Assembly: GCA_011523825.1 (NCBI GenBank) | Contig: WTFX01000009.1 | Coordinates: 414,420-478,419, forward strand | Length of the DNA: 64,000 nucleotides | DNA from: Microthrixaceae bacterium | GTDB lineage: Bacteria > Actinomycetota > Acidimicrobiia > Acidimicrobiales > Poriferisodalaceae | Reading direction: 5' to 3' | Shown: positions 44,340 to 53,017 of the stretch, one piece after another | Position numbering within the stretch: position 1 is the stretch's first letter | Layout: the number at the start of each line of letters is the position of its first letter | Notes under the pieces: model-generated | Databases searched by the model: none | What the model saw: only the letters and a program-made list of their open reading frames with translations | What the model was told of the DNA's origin: nothing | Position numbers and translations under genes: made by a program

Positions 44340-44905
44340 CGGCCCATCGTGAAGAACTCGTCGTTGGGCCGCATCGACGTCAGGTGCGCCATCCGGTTCG
44401 ACAGCGCGAACAGGCCGGTGATGGCACCGATGTCCCAGATGTCGTCGTCGCTGAAACCATGAGACCGCAGCTCGTCGTGATCGTCGGCTGAGGCCGACCA
44501 CGGCTCGCTGCACATCTTCAGAGCGAAATCGATCATCGCCCGCTGCCGATCGGTGAGATCAGCCTTGGAGGGGTCCACGGCCAGCTGGTCGGCCACCAGC
44601 GGATCCTTGGCCCTGATGCGCAGGATCGCCCCGTGTGCCACCACGCAATACAGGCAGTTGTTGGCCCCGCTGGTGGCAACCACGATCATCTCCCGCTCGG
44701 CCTTCGTCAGCCCGCTCTCGCCCTCCATCAACGCGTCGTGGTAGGCCATGAACGCGCGCATCTCCTCCGGCCGGTGCGCCAGTGCGAGGAACACGTTGGG
44801 CACGAATCCGGTCTTGGACTGGATGAGCTCGATCCGCTCGCGAAGGTCGTCGGGCATGTCCGCGATGTCGGGCACGGGAAAGGTCGAGATGGCTGGCTCG
44901 GTCAT
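44336..44905 (-). CDS. AhpD/CMD-fold peroxidase-related protein
   Basis: 189 residues. The redox motif NNCLYCVVAHG gives Cys84-x2-Cys87 and His91, the AhpD-like disulfide reductase centre used with peroxiredoxins. It belongs to the uncharacterised peroxidase-related (alkylhydroperoxidase) branch of the carboxymuconolactone decarboxylase family. Stops overlap convergently with the binding-protein gene inside a gctagc palindrome. Confidence 0.85.
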   Translation of the reverse strand: MTEPAISTFPVPDIADMPDDLRERIELIQSKTGFVPNVFLALAHRPEEMRAFMAYHDALMEGESGLTKAEREMIVVATSGANNCLYCVVAHGAILRIRAKDPLVADQLAVDPSKADLTDRQRAMIDFALKMCSEPWSASADDHDELRSHGFSDDDIWDIGAITGLFALSNRMAHLTSMRPNDEFFTMGR

Positions 44906-45035
44906 GCCCGCAGCCTAGGGACCTGTCCCGGGGAGCATCCCGGCCAGCCGCTGTTGCCAGCACGGGTGATCCGAAGCCCGCGCGGACAGGGCTACCCACC
45001 TAAGTTTGCGGCGCTGAAGAGAGGATTGCCTGCTG

Positions 45036-45605
45036 ATGCACTTGCCACGACCGACCACGCCACGACTCGAGCCGATCCCGAAGGTGGCCGAGCGAGCCCG
45101 CGAGGCCATGGCGGACTCGTTCGCCAACGCCGTCAACGTCATTGCGACCATCGCGCACAGCCGCCCCATCTCCAAGGCGTTCGGCGAATTCGCCATGGCG
45201 ATCCTGTACAGGGGCGACCTGTCCCGTCGAAATGTGGAGATCGCGGTGCTGCGCATGGGCTGGAACTGCCAGTCCGTCTACGAGTTCGGCCAGCACACGC
45301 TGATCGCTCAGGCCGAGGGCATGACCGACCGGGAGATCTACCTCGTCACCCGGCCCATCGCCGAGGGCAACTGGACGCCGGCCGAGGCGGCGCTGCTGCA
45401 GGTGGTGGACGACCTGTACTCCGACGACTGCGTCTCCGACGCCACCTGGGCTGAGGCGGTTTCGCACTTCAGCGAAGCCGAGATGGTGCACCTCGTCGCA
45501 GCCTCGGGCTGCTACCGGATGGTCAGCGGCTTGCTCAACAGCACCGGAGTGGAGCGTGACGACGGCGTCCCCGGCTGGCCCACGGCACCCTCGGCGTCTG
45601 GATGA
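45036..45605 (+). CDS. carboxymuconolactone decarboxylase family protein
   Basis: 189 residues, helical CMD fold. LSRRNVEIAVLRMGWNCQSVYEFGQH is the family core, with only one Cys where AhpD has CxxC, so thiol peroxidase activity is unlikely. Later helices include WTPAEAALLQVVDDL and VHLVAASGCYRMVSG. Divergent from the AhpD-like gene at 44336; the two share the fold but not the redox centre. Many such proteins are lactone decarboxylases or of unknown role. Confidence 0.82.
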   Translation: MHLPRPTTPRLEPIPKVAERAREAMADSFANAVNVIATIAHSRPISKAFGEFAMAILYRGDLSRRNVEIAVLRMGWNCQSVYEFGQHTLIAQAEGMTDREIYLVTRPIAEGNWTPAEAALLQVVDDLYSDDCVSDATWAEAVSHFSEAEMVHLVAASGCYRMVSGLLNSTGVERDDGVPGWPTAPSASG

Positions 45606-45672
45606 TCGTCTGACAGCAACCCGGCCCGCAACATGTGGTGATAGCAGCGCGGCTGACGCCGAGTGGCCGCAA

Positions 45673-46218
45673 TCAGCTGCTCACCGATACCTCGTTGAGC
45701 AGGCCGGTGTCGACGTCGTAGATGAAGCCGCGGACTGCGGTGTCGTGCTCGATGAACGGGGAGGCTCGCAGCGTTGCGATGGCGGCGCGCACGTCGTCGG
45801 CGGGGTCCGCGAACGAACAGATGGGCCAGCTGGGCCGGGCGCCGAGGCGCTGGCCGAGGTCGGCGCTGAACGCTGCTTCGTCGAGCCCGCACATGCCGCA
45901 CTTCGTGTGGTGTATGACCAATATCTCCCGCGTGCCGAGCAGCTGCTGCGAAATGCACAGCGACCGGATGATGTCGTCGGTCACCACACCGCCTGCGTTG
46001 CGCATGACGTGCGCTTCGCCGACTGTCAGTCCCATCTCTGCCAGCGGGTCGATGCGGGCATCCATGCAGGTGACGACCGCGACATGGCGGCTCGGTGCGG
46101 CGGCCATGCCGGGCGTCTTGACGGCATCGGCAGCTTGTCGATTGCGTTCGACTAGGTCGTCGGCCGAGGGCTGGAACTCAGTCGTGCCGTGTTCGCCGTC
46201 ATCGTCCGGATGACCCAT
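45673..46218 (-). CDS. beta-class carbonic anhydrase
   Basis: 181 residues. Zinc ligands and catalytic dyad are visible: Cys51-x-Asp53-x-Arg55 in VVTCMDARIDP and His104-x2-Cys107 in IHHTKCGMCG. Interconverts CO2 and bicarbonate in the cytoplasm. The chain is shorter than plant-type enzymes and fits the small actinobacterial clade (Rv1284-like). Downstream of the tRNA-Lys/tRNA-His genes on the same strand. Confidence 0.9.
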   Translation of the reverse strand: MGHPDDDGEHGTTEFQPSADDLVERNRQAADAVKTPGMAAAPSRHVAVVTCMDARIDPLAEMGLTVGEAHVMRNAGGVVTDDIIRSLCISQQLLGTREILVIHHTKCGMCGLDEAAFSADLGQRLGARPSWPICSFADPADDVRAAIATLRASPFIEHDTAVRGFIYDVDTGLLNEVSVSS

Positions 46219-46260
46219 CTGAGTGCCCTCGCCGTTCCTGACCGCTGCTCACCGGTGTGC

Positions 46261-46280
46261 CCGCCGGAGTGCTCCGGCGG
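46261..46280 (-). terminator. hairpin downstream of tRNA-Lys
   Basis: ccgccgga/tccggcgg (46261-46268 with 46273-46280, 4-nt loop) directly follows the 3' end of tRNA-Lys on the minus strand. No T-run, but the position and stability fit a terminator or 3' processing stop. Confidence 0.5.
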
Positions 46281-46284
46281 AGGG

Positions 46285-46361
46285 TGGTACGCCCCCTGGG
46301 ACTTGAACCCAGAACCTGCGGATTAAGAGTCCGTTGCTCTGCCAAATTGAGCTAGAGGCGC
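46285..46361 (-). tRNA. tRNA-Lys (CTT)
   Basis: 77 nt including an encoded CCA. Acceptor arm gcgcctc pairs with ggggcgt (two wobbles). The anticodon loop ctcttaa carries CTT. D arm tagctcaatttggcagagca and T arm gggttcaagtccc are intact. Only 59 bases from tRNA-His on the same strand, so probably one transcript. Confidence 0.93.
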
Positions 46362-46420
46362 ATGGTGCCCGGCAAGGCTAACGACGCCCTCCCGGCACAG
46401 GCGGCGGGCAGGGATGTCGG

Positions 46421-46495
46421 GCGGATCGAGGGGATTCGAACCCCCGGCCTCCAGTGCCACAAACTGGCGCTCTAACCAACTGAGCTACGACCCGC
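46421..46495 (-). tRNA. tRNA-His (GTG)
   Basis: Anticodon loop ttgtggc carries GTG within a perfect ccagt/actgg stem. Aligning T8-A9-G10 shows the acceptor arm is cgggtcg/cgatccg, with an encoded extra G at position -1 (46495) opposite C73 (46421), the identity element for HisRS. CCA is not encoded. Confidence 0.93.
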
Positions 46496-46642
46496 ATGGG
46501 GTGGTCAAGGATGCCACGGGTACTGCGGGCTCGCTACCGGATTTGGCGCGGAGCTGACGCGTGGCGCGGCTCGGCGTAGAACGGACAACTCTGTCGTTCC
46601 GGCGGCCGTCTTCAGCCGGGCGCGGCCCGGACGGCGTACCGT

Positions 46643-47665
46643 ATGAACGTGAGCGCGCAGACAACGCAGGCCGGCGGGGCCCGGCAGCCGCCAGTCACCT
46701 ACATCCCCAGGATCACGGCCCAGTACATCGGGCTGGGATATGGCGAATACCGCTGGGTTCACAGCGAGACGCCGCCGCCATGGACGCCGCTGACCAAGCC
46801 GATCTCGGAGTGCCGTGTCGGGCTCATCGCCACCGGCGGCATCTATGTCACCGGCCAGACCGCGTTCCATTATCGCGACGACACGACGTACCGGGCGATC
46901 CGCACCGATGTCGACACCACCGATCTGCGGGCCACGCACTTCGCCTACGACCTGACCGATGCGCGTTCTGACATCAACTGCGTGTTCCCCATCGAGGCAC
47001 TGCGCACGCTGCGCGACAGCGGCGAGATCGGCGAGCTGGGGCCGAACGCCTACACCCTGATGGGTGGCATCTACAGCACTCGTCGGGTCCATGAGGAGCT
47101 GATTCCGGCGCTCGCCAAGCGCTGTGTGGCCGACGAGCTCGACGTGGTTCTGCTGGTGCCGGTGTGACCGGTCTGCCATCAGACCGGGGGTCTGATCGCG
47201 AGGGCCATCGAGGCCGAGGGCATCCCGACGCTGTCGATGTCCAGTGCCCGTGACATCACCCGTGCGGCTTGGCCGCCCCGTTCCGTCTATCTGGACTATC
47301 CGCTGGGCCACACCTCGGGCAAGCCGCATGAGCCCGAGCTGAATCTGCAGATCCTGCGCGACACGTTCGCCGCCTTTGAGAACCTGGGCGTGCCCGGCTC
47401 GATGGCGCACCTGCCCTACCGCTGGTCTGACACGGACCGCTGGAAGGACAGGGTGTTTGCACCGTCCACCAAGGCGGCCGATCTGCCCGAGTGTGCAACT
47501 CCCAGCGGCGAAGACGCTACGCAGGACGCATCTGGGGGCGACTACGAGGACGATCGCGTTGAGCGGCACCCGACGCCCCAGTATCAGACCGACGAGGACG
47601 CAGCAGCGGCCCGTGCCAGCCACGACGGGGAAGAGTGCCTCGTCTGCGCAGGCATCGACTACTGA
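46643..47665 (+). CDS. selenoprotein, GrdB/PrdB-like reductase family (TGA = Sec175)
   Basis: 340 residues when the single in-frame TGA at 47165-47167 is read as selenocysteine; the frame is open on both sides. The protein belongs to the selenoprotein B family of glycine/betaine/sarcosine/D-proline reductases as found in aerobes: PWTPLTKPISECRVGLIATGG, INCVFPIEALRTLRDSGEIG, YTLMGGIYS, then DVVLLVPV-U-PVCHQTGGL, SSARDITRAAW and DYPLGHTSGKP. Homologues have Cys or Sec at residue 175, paired with Cys178 as a UxxC redox centre. A hairpin fitting a bacterial SECIS follows the TGA. The acidic C-terminal tail ends in a second CxxC (ECLVCAGIDY), and the true stop is also TGA. Substrate unknown; selA/B/C/D are not in this window. 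Confidence 0.88.
47165..47196 (+). promoter_or_regulatory. Sec codon and candidate bacterial SECIS element
   Basis: TGA at 47165-47167 is followed after 10 nt by ATCAGACC (47178-47185), loop GGG (47186-47188) and GGTCTGAT (47189-47196), eight perfect pairs. A G opens the loop and the loop begins 18 nt after the TGA, both inside the known bSECIS rules. An overlapping perfect alternative stem (47168-47175 with 47180-47187, loop CCAT) would compete with it. Confidence 0.8.
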
Positions 47666-47716
47666 GTCGCTCGACCGGCCACTCGATCGCGTGTTGACGG
47701 AATTGTCGGGCCGCCG

Positions 47717-48667
47717 GTGACTGAAACGCCCGACGGAGCCCCCGAGCGCCGCGCCTCGGTCGGCGCGTTGTCGCCGGGGGCTGGCGGCGACTACGACCCC
47801 GCCTCCATCCCGGTACGTGATGCCGCGACGGTGATGATCCTGTCCAACGAGAACGATCCCCATGTGCTCATGCTCAAGCGCAATTCCCGCTCGATCTTCG
47901 TGGGTGACATGTGGGTGTATCCCGGCGGCGCCGTCGATCCCGAAGATGCCACCCAGATAGCAGACGAGACGGTGTCGGGCTTGACCGACGGCGAAGCCTC
48001 GTTTCAGATCGGCATCGAGCGGGGCGGCATCGCCTTCTGGGTTGCAGCACTGCGGGAGACGTTCGAGGAAGCCGGGATCTTGCTCGCCCATCACGACCAT
48101 CCGGTCGGCGTGGACGATCCCCGGGACTTGCCGTCCGGAATCATCGATCTCTCGCCGCCCGACGTAGCCGAGCGGTTCTCGCAGTACCGCGACGAGGTCA
48201 ATGCCGGCGAGCGGGACTTCATCGAGACTGTCCGCAGCGAGGACCTGCTGCTCGACGGCGACAACGTCTATTTCATCGGCCGCTGGGTGACACCGCTGGG
48301 CTCTCCTCGCCGCTATGACACACGGTTCTTCCTGACGGCGATGCCCGACGGCCAGGTGCCGTTGCCCGACCATGACGAGGCCGTCGAGCACCAATGGGTT
48401 CGCCCTGCGGATGCCATCCGGCGCAACGAGACCGGCGACATGGTGATGATGACGCCGACCATCGGCATGCTGCAGCGTCTTGCCAACTTCGCGACGGTCT
48501 CGGAGGCCGTTGCGGCGGCGCAACGTGGCGCACCGGCAGACGACGAGCACGTGCGGATCCGCTACGACAACGAGGGGCCGCACCGGATTGCCTTCCCTGC
48601 AGACCCTGACTATCTGGAGTCGGACGGCAGCACCGAGGTGGGCATCCTGCGCTGGCCATCTCGCTAG
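47717..48667 (+). CDS. Nudix hydrolase, NUDT19-like
   Basis: 316 residues. VMILSNENDPHVLMLKRN and MWVYPGGAVDPED start the Nudix fold, and the Nudix box ends AALRETFEEAGIL. A roughly 40-residue insertion separates GGAVDPED from the RETFEEAG helix, as in NUDT19/RP2p-type acyl-CoA diphosphatases. Probably cleaves CoA or acyl-CoA to phosphopantetheine products, which would suit the many CoA enzymes around. GTG start, 51 bases after the selenoprotein gene. Confidence 0.82.
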   Translation: MTETPDGAPERRASVGALSPGAGGDYDPASIPVRDAATVMILSNENDPHVLMLKRNSRSIFVGDMWVYPGGAVDPEDATQIADETVSGLTDGEASFQIGIERGGIAFWVAALRETFEEAGILLAHHDHPVGVDDPRDLPSGIIDLSPPDVAERFSQYRDEVNAGERDFIETVRSEDLLLDGDNVYFIGRWVTPLGSPRRYDTRFFLTAMPDGQVPLPDHDEAVEHQWVRPADAIRRNETGDMVMMTPTIGMLQRLANFATVSEAVAAAQRGAPADDEHVRIRYDNEGPHRIAFPADPDYLESDGSTEVGILRWPSR

Positions 48668-48715
48668 CCCGCCGCTCGAGCTCCGGGGCTCCTCGGGCTG
48701 CGATGTCGCCGGGCG

Positions 48716-49189
48716 TCAACGTGCGAGTTCGCGGTCCTGCTCTATGAAGGATCCGATGGTGTTCTCGGCGAGGATGTTGCAGTCGGCGTCGAGCACCTCG
48801 AACATGCGCCCGGTGGGCTCGTGCATGGAGAACAGCACCAGCGAGCCTTCGGGGCCGCCGCGCTCCATGTGGACATGGCCGCCTGGGCCGCTGCAGTAGG
48901 TGCCGGCGGGCCGGATGTCGTGATGCACCTCGTTGCCGTCGCCATCGATGTCGATGACGTGATGCTCGCCCTCGAGCACCAGCGAAGTCGTCGCCGCCAC
49001 GTGGCGATGGAAGTGGCAGTAGGCGTCAGGCGCCCAGCGGATCAGCAGGTCCAGCCGCCCGAGATCCTCGTCGTGGCCGAGCACGGCGATGTCGTAGTCG
49101 ATCGGGTAGTCGAACCGCGGACCGCCCTCGAAGTGAATCCACCGGAGATCGCTGGTGTCGAAGCGGAAGCCAGAGTTCTTCTCGGTCAC
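48716..49189 (-). CDS. cupin-fold protein
   Basis: 157 residues from the GTG at 49189, which has aaggaga 6 nt upstream; a longer frame to 49285 is rejected on that basis. The double-stranded beta-helix is seen in IRWAPDAYCHFHRHVAATTSLVLEGEHHV (metal-type His cluster), then GTYCSGPGGHVHMERGGPEGSL. Resembles anti-sigma ChrR-like or acetylacetone dioxygenase-like single cupins. Enzymatic role is not known. Confidence 0.75.
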   Translation of the reverse strand: MTEKNSGFRFDTSDLRWIHFEGGPRFDYPIDYDIAVLGHDEDLGRLDLLIRWAPDAYCHFHRHVAATTSLVLEGEHHVIDIDGDGNEVHHDIRPAGTYCSGPGGHVHMERGGPEGSLVLFSMHEPTGRMFEVLDADCNILAENTIGSFIEQDRELAR

Positions 49190-49326
49190 GATCGGTCTCC
49201 TTCGAGAGTCAGTGGCATGCGCAGGCTTGACGCCCGAATGTACTGAGGAGGCCGTCACTGCGCGGTTGAACCCTTGGACCGGCACCGCTTCGGTGGCAGG
49301 ATGGCCCTTGGGCCCTCGTGGCCAGA

Positions 49327-49400
49327 GCCCCCGTGGCGCAACTGGACAGCGCAGCGGGCTTCTATCCCGCCGGTTGCAGGTTCGAGTCCTGCCGGGGGCG
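49327..49400 (+). tRNA. tRNA-Arg (TCT)
   Basis: 74 nt. Acceptor gcccccg pairs perfectly with cgggggc; anticodon loop cttctat carries TCT within gcggg/cccgc; T arm gcaggttcgagtcctgc is intact. The discriminator is G and CCA is not encoded. Confidence 0.92.
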
Positions 49401-49487
49401 CATCACGTGGCCCGACTGCGCCGAATCCATGAGCGCAGCATCCGAATTGGCGATGGTGTCATCAGCGAACGCGGGTAGGTTCACCGG

Positions 49488-50171
49488 ATGCCGCAGGGCT
49501 CAGTATCTGGCACGGACGCTGATCCGGCACTCGATATTGCCGGCGAGACGAAGTTGGTCGCCGGGACATCGATTGCCGAGACGAATGGCGCTGTGACGGA
49601 CGAACCGGTGGACACCGACCGCATCGAGAAGGCAGTCAGGGAGATCTTGCTGGCGATCGGCGAGGATCCTGACCGTGACGGTCTGCAGAAGACGCCCAAG
49701 CGCGTGGCCCGCATGTATGCCGAGGTTTTCGCCGGGCTGCAGGAGGACCCCGAGCATCACCTGAAGGTGCAGTTCGAGACCGGACATGACGAGATGGTCA
49801 TGGTGCGGGACATCCCGTTCTATTCGATGTGCGAGCACCACCTGATGCCGTTCGTCGGGCGCGCGCACGTGGCGTACATCCCCGGCGAGCGGGGCATGAT
49901 CACCGGGCTGTCGAAGCTGGCCCGGCTGGTGGAGGCCTACGCCCGCCGCCCCCAAGTGCAGGAACGGCTCACCACCCAGGTCGCCGACAAGCTCATGGAG
50001 GTGCTCGAGCCGCGGGGCACCCTGGTGGTGGTCGAGGCAGAGCACCAGTGCATGTCGATGCGGGGGGTGCAGAAACCCGGCTCGCTCACCATCACCTCGG
50101 CGGTTCGCGGGCAGTTCCGCAACACGGCTACCCGTGCGGAGGCGATGCATCTCATCGGCGTCGGCCGCTAG
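49488..50171 (+). CDS. folE: GTP cyclohydrolase I
   Basis: 227 residues. First step of tetrahydrofolate (and pteridine) synthesis, GTP to dihydroneopterin triphosphate. The core starts about residue 45 ([30 protein letters not shown]); the zinc site is Cys and His of [12 protein letters not shown] plus Cys of [15 protein letters not shown]. The extra N-terminal 40 residues are polar and low in structure. The folate gene folC lies at the end of the window, not adjacent. Confidence 0.95.
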   Translation: MPQGSVSGTDADPALDIAGETKLVAGTSIAETNGAVTDEPVDTDRIEKAVREILLAIGEDPDRDGLQKTPKRVARMYAEVFAGLQEDPEHHLKVQFETGHDEMVMVRDIPFYSMCEHHLMPFVGRAHVAYIPGERGMITGLSKLARLVEAYARRPQVQERLTTQVADKLMEVLEPRGTLVVVEAEHQCMSMRGVQKPGSLTITSAVRGQFRNTATRAEAMHLIGVGR

Positions 50172-50197
50172 CGACTCGTTCGGCTGGCTGCGCCGGA

Positions 50198-53017
50198 ATG
50201 GACTCCAGCTCGCTCGCAGGCCCGCTCGCGCTGGGGCGCAGCGTGCTGGTACGCCGGGGCGATCCGGTGCCGGCCGCATGGGCCGATTGCGAGAGGCTGC
50301 AGGTCAGCGCCGGCAACTTCAGCGCAGAGATCGGCCGTCGTCTGCGTGACGCGTGGCTGACGCGCACCCGGCTGGTCATCGAACTCGACGGCGAGCTGCC
50401 CGATCCGTCGCCGGTGTGGCAGGCACCGTGGTGGGAACTGAAACCTGGCTCGACGCTGCGATCTGAGGTGCTGCTGCACCTGCTGACCGCCAACACCGTC
50501 GATGCCCGTGACCCCGACCGGGCCCGCTTCGCACCCGTCGAGGCGGCGCTGCGGATCGGCGCGACGCGAACGGCAAGGTCGGGCGCAGGCGACCCGGCTG
50601 CGGCTCACGCGAGCGCATGCGATCCGGAACTGGGCGATGTCCTGACCGGCGCCGGTCCAGTGTGGTGCGACGGCGGGCCGCTCGATGCTTTCGATGTAGG
50701 ACCGATCGAGCTCGCTTCGCCGGTCGTCCCCGCCGCGAATCTGGCCGTCGGCAGCCTGACGGGAGCCTGCCATCCAGGCCCGCAGGCCGATCTCGCGCCT
50801 GACCAGCGGGCAGCGGTCGGTCACCTCGGGGGCGCAGCCTGCATCGTGGCGCCCGCAGGCTCGGGCAAGACACGTGTGCTCACCGAGCGTGCCCGCTACC
50901 TGGTATGCGATGTCGGGATTGCACCAGGCGCCGTGTGTCTCGTGGCCTTCAACGTGCGGGCCCGGCGCGAGATGCAGGAGCGCACTGCGGATCTGCCCGG
51001 CATTGAAGTTCGCACCCTGAACAGCTTGGCGCTCGCCATTTGCAACGGCACCGGACCCTTCGCTCGCCCGTCCCGGCATGGTCGCGTCGACGTGATCGAC
51101 GAGATGGGGGTGCGTGGCCGACTCGATGGCCTGATCAAGCGTCGCCGGCGGGCGATGACCGACCAGCTCGCACCCTGGCTCGAGGCGCTCGGCGCTTCCC
51201 GGCTGGGCTTGCGCGACCCTGCCGAAGTCGAGCGCGACTTCCAGCCCGATGTGCCCGACTTCGCAACTGTGGCGCCACGATTCGTTGAGGGAATGTCGGC
51301 GGATGGCTTGGTCGATTTCGACCAGCAGGTCATCCGGGCGATCGAGATCCTGCTGGCCGACCCAGCAGCCCGTGCCGCTGCACGCCGAGTCTGCGGTGTG
51401 ATGCTCGTGGACGAGTTTCAGGACCTGACCCCGGCCCACCTGCTGATGATCCGGCTGTTGGCGGGCCCCCGAGCCGATGTCTTCGCAGTCGGCGACGACG
51501 ATCAGACCATCTACGGCTACGCAGGCGCATCGCCTCAGTGGCTCATCGACTTCGACACGTACTTCCCCGGAGCGGTGCGCCATCACTTGAACGTGAACTA
51601 CCGCTGCCCGCCGCCTGTAATCGACGCTGCCAGCAACCTGCTGTCGCACAACCAGCGACGCATCGACAAGCAGATCAGCGCGCCCCCTTCGGATAGCGGC
51701 GTGCGGAGTGCGCGGGCACCCGTTGTCAAGGCCGGGCCGGAAACCGCTGGTGCGCTTCGAGAGGCAGTGGCGGCCCTGGTTGACGACGGCGTCCCTCCCC
51801 GCGATATCGCGGTGCTGACGCGGGTCAACAGCACGCTGCTCGTGCCGCAGATCGTGCTGGGCGACATGGGCGTGGCGGCTGACGCGCCGCTGGGCAGCGG
51901 ATTCCTCGAACGCACGGGCGTCGCGGGCGCGTTGGCGTGGCTCAAGCTGGCTGTCGCGCCGCGGCACGCACTGCCAAGCGGCGCGCTGTCGGACGCGGCG
52001 CGCCGGCCGCCGCGCGGACTCTCGCCCCGAGTCATCGAATGGATCGGCGAGCAGCGCAGCGTCGGTGCTGTGCGTGCGCTGGCGGGCCGTCTCAGCGACG
52101 ATCGCACCGCAGCAAAGATCGACGAGTTCGCCGACGACATCGACATGCTGCGCCAGCGCACGGCGAATGAGCGGCTCACCACGCAGAGCGTCCTCGAAGC
52201 CGTGCGAGATGATCTCGGACTTGGCAGCAGCCTCGACACCCGGCTGGATGCGTCGCGGCGCTCGGTGGATCGATCGGCACACGGCGATGATCTGCGAGCC
52301 CTCATCTCGGTGGCACATCTGCACCCCGACCCGGCCGGTTTCGCCGGATGGCTGGCAGGCCGGCTCGACGAGGGGAGCGGCACGAGCGGCGATCCTGTCC
52401 GGCTGGCAACGGTGCACCGGGTGAAGGGTCTCGAATGGCCCCATGTGATCGTGTATGAAGCTTCGGCGGGTTTGATGCCGCACCGCCTGTCGCACGATGT
52501 CGAAGAAGAACGTCGTGTGTTCCATGTCGCCCTGACTCGTTGTTCGGAGTCCGTGACGCTGATCAGCGGGGACGAGCCGTCCCTGTTCCTGTCCGAAGTG
52601 CGCAAGATGGCACCGCCGCGTTCCGACCCCGCACCAGACGAGTCGAGTCGATCCCCGCAGCCCCAGCCGTCTGAGCCTGGCAGCGCTGCAGGACTGATCT
52701 CGGAGTCCTCTGGCTCAGCAGCGAGATCGTCGGCTCGTACCGCGAACAGGTCGCGTGATGGGGCACGCAAGCCCCGGCTGGAGCCGCCGACCGACCCAGG
52801 TGACGCAGCGCTCTTCGAGGCTCTGCGTGCTTGGCGCCGCGAGCGCAGCAAGACCGACAGCGTGCCCGCCTACGTTGTCTTCCCTGACGCCGTGTTGATT
52901 GCGCTTGCCACACGGCGCCCCCGCAGCGACGCCGAGATGCTGGCGGTGCCAGGCATCGGGCCGACCAAGTTGGAGCGCTACCGCGATGACGTGGTCGCAC
53001 TCTTGGCTCGGTTCTAG
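50198..53017 (+). CDS. UvrD/Rep-family DNA helicase with N-terminal extension and HRDC domain
   Basis: 939 residues. Superfamily 1A motor: Walker A APAGSGKT at residues 218-225, Walker B VMLVDEFQDLTP, motif III GDDDQTIYGYAGA, YRCPPPVI, and motifs V/VI LATVHRVKGLEWPHVIVYEAS and EERRVFHVALTRC. A Ser/Pro-rich linker leads to a C-terminal HRDC domain (FEALRAWRRERSKTDSVPAYVVFPDAVL). Unusually, about 200 residues precede the motor; their ELKPGSTLRSEVLLHLLTANTVDARD type sequence recurs in other actinobacterial helicases of unknown role. ATG at 50198 is used. Confidence 0.9.
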   Translation: MDSSSLAGPLALGRSVLVRRGDPVPAAWADCERLQVSAGNFSAEIGRRLRDAWLTRTRLVIELDGELPDPSPVWQAPWWELKPGSTLRSEVLLHLLTANTVDARDPDRARFAPVEAALRIGATRTARSGAGDPAAAHASACDPELGDVLTGAGPVWCDGGPLDAFDVGPIELASPVVPAANLAVGSLTGACHPGPQADLAPDQRAAVGHLGGAACIVAPAGSGKTRVLTERARYLVCDVGIAPGAVCLVAFNVRARREMQERTADLPGIEVRTLNSLALAICNGTGPFARPSRHGRVDVIDEMGVRGRLDGLIKRRRRAMTDQLAPWLEALGASRLGLRDPAEVERDFQPDVPDFATVAPRFVEGMSADGLVDFDQQVIRAIEILLADPAARAAARRVCGVMLVDEFQDLTPAHLLMIRLLAGPRADVFAVGDDDQTIYGYAGASPQWLIDFDTYFPGAVRHHLNVNYRCPPPVIDAASNLLSHNQRRIDKQISAPPSDSGVRSARAPVVKAGPETAGALREAVAALVDDGVPPRDIAVLTRVNSTLLVPQIVLGDMGVAADAPLGSGFLERTGVAGALAWLKLAVAPRHALPSGALSDAARRPPRGLSPRVIEWIGEQRSVGAVRALAGRLSDDRTAAKIDEFADDIDMLRQRTANERLTTQSVLEAVRDDLGLGSSLDTRLDASRRSVDRSAHGDDLRALISVAHLHPDPAGFAGWLAGRLDEGSGTSGDPVRLATVHRVKGLEWPHVIVYEASAGLMPHRLSHDVEEERRVFHVALTRCSESVTLISGDEPSLFLSEVRKMAPPRSDPAPDESSRSPQPQPSEPGSAAGLISESSGSAARSSARTANRSRDGARKPRLEPPTDPGDAALFEALRAWRRERSKTDSVPAYVVFPDAVLIALATRRPRSDAEMLAVPGIGPTKLERYRDDVVALLARF

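Noticed and set aside
46421..46495. tRNA-His lacking the identity G at -1
   Set aside because: Realignment on T8-A9-G10 moved the acceptor by one base and showed an encoded G-1 opposite C73.
46643..47665. Reading 46643-47167 and 47237-47665 as two genes or a pseudogene
   Set aside because: Both parts share one frame, no other stop interrupts it, the TGA coincides with the family's redox position and a SECIS-like stem follows. A random nonsense mutation would rarely meet all of these.
50168..52525. 785-codon minus-strand frame over the helicase
   Set aside because: Antisense shadow of a complete SF1 helicase on the plus strand.
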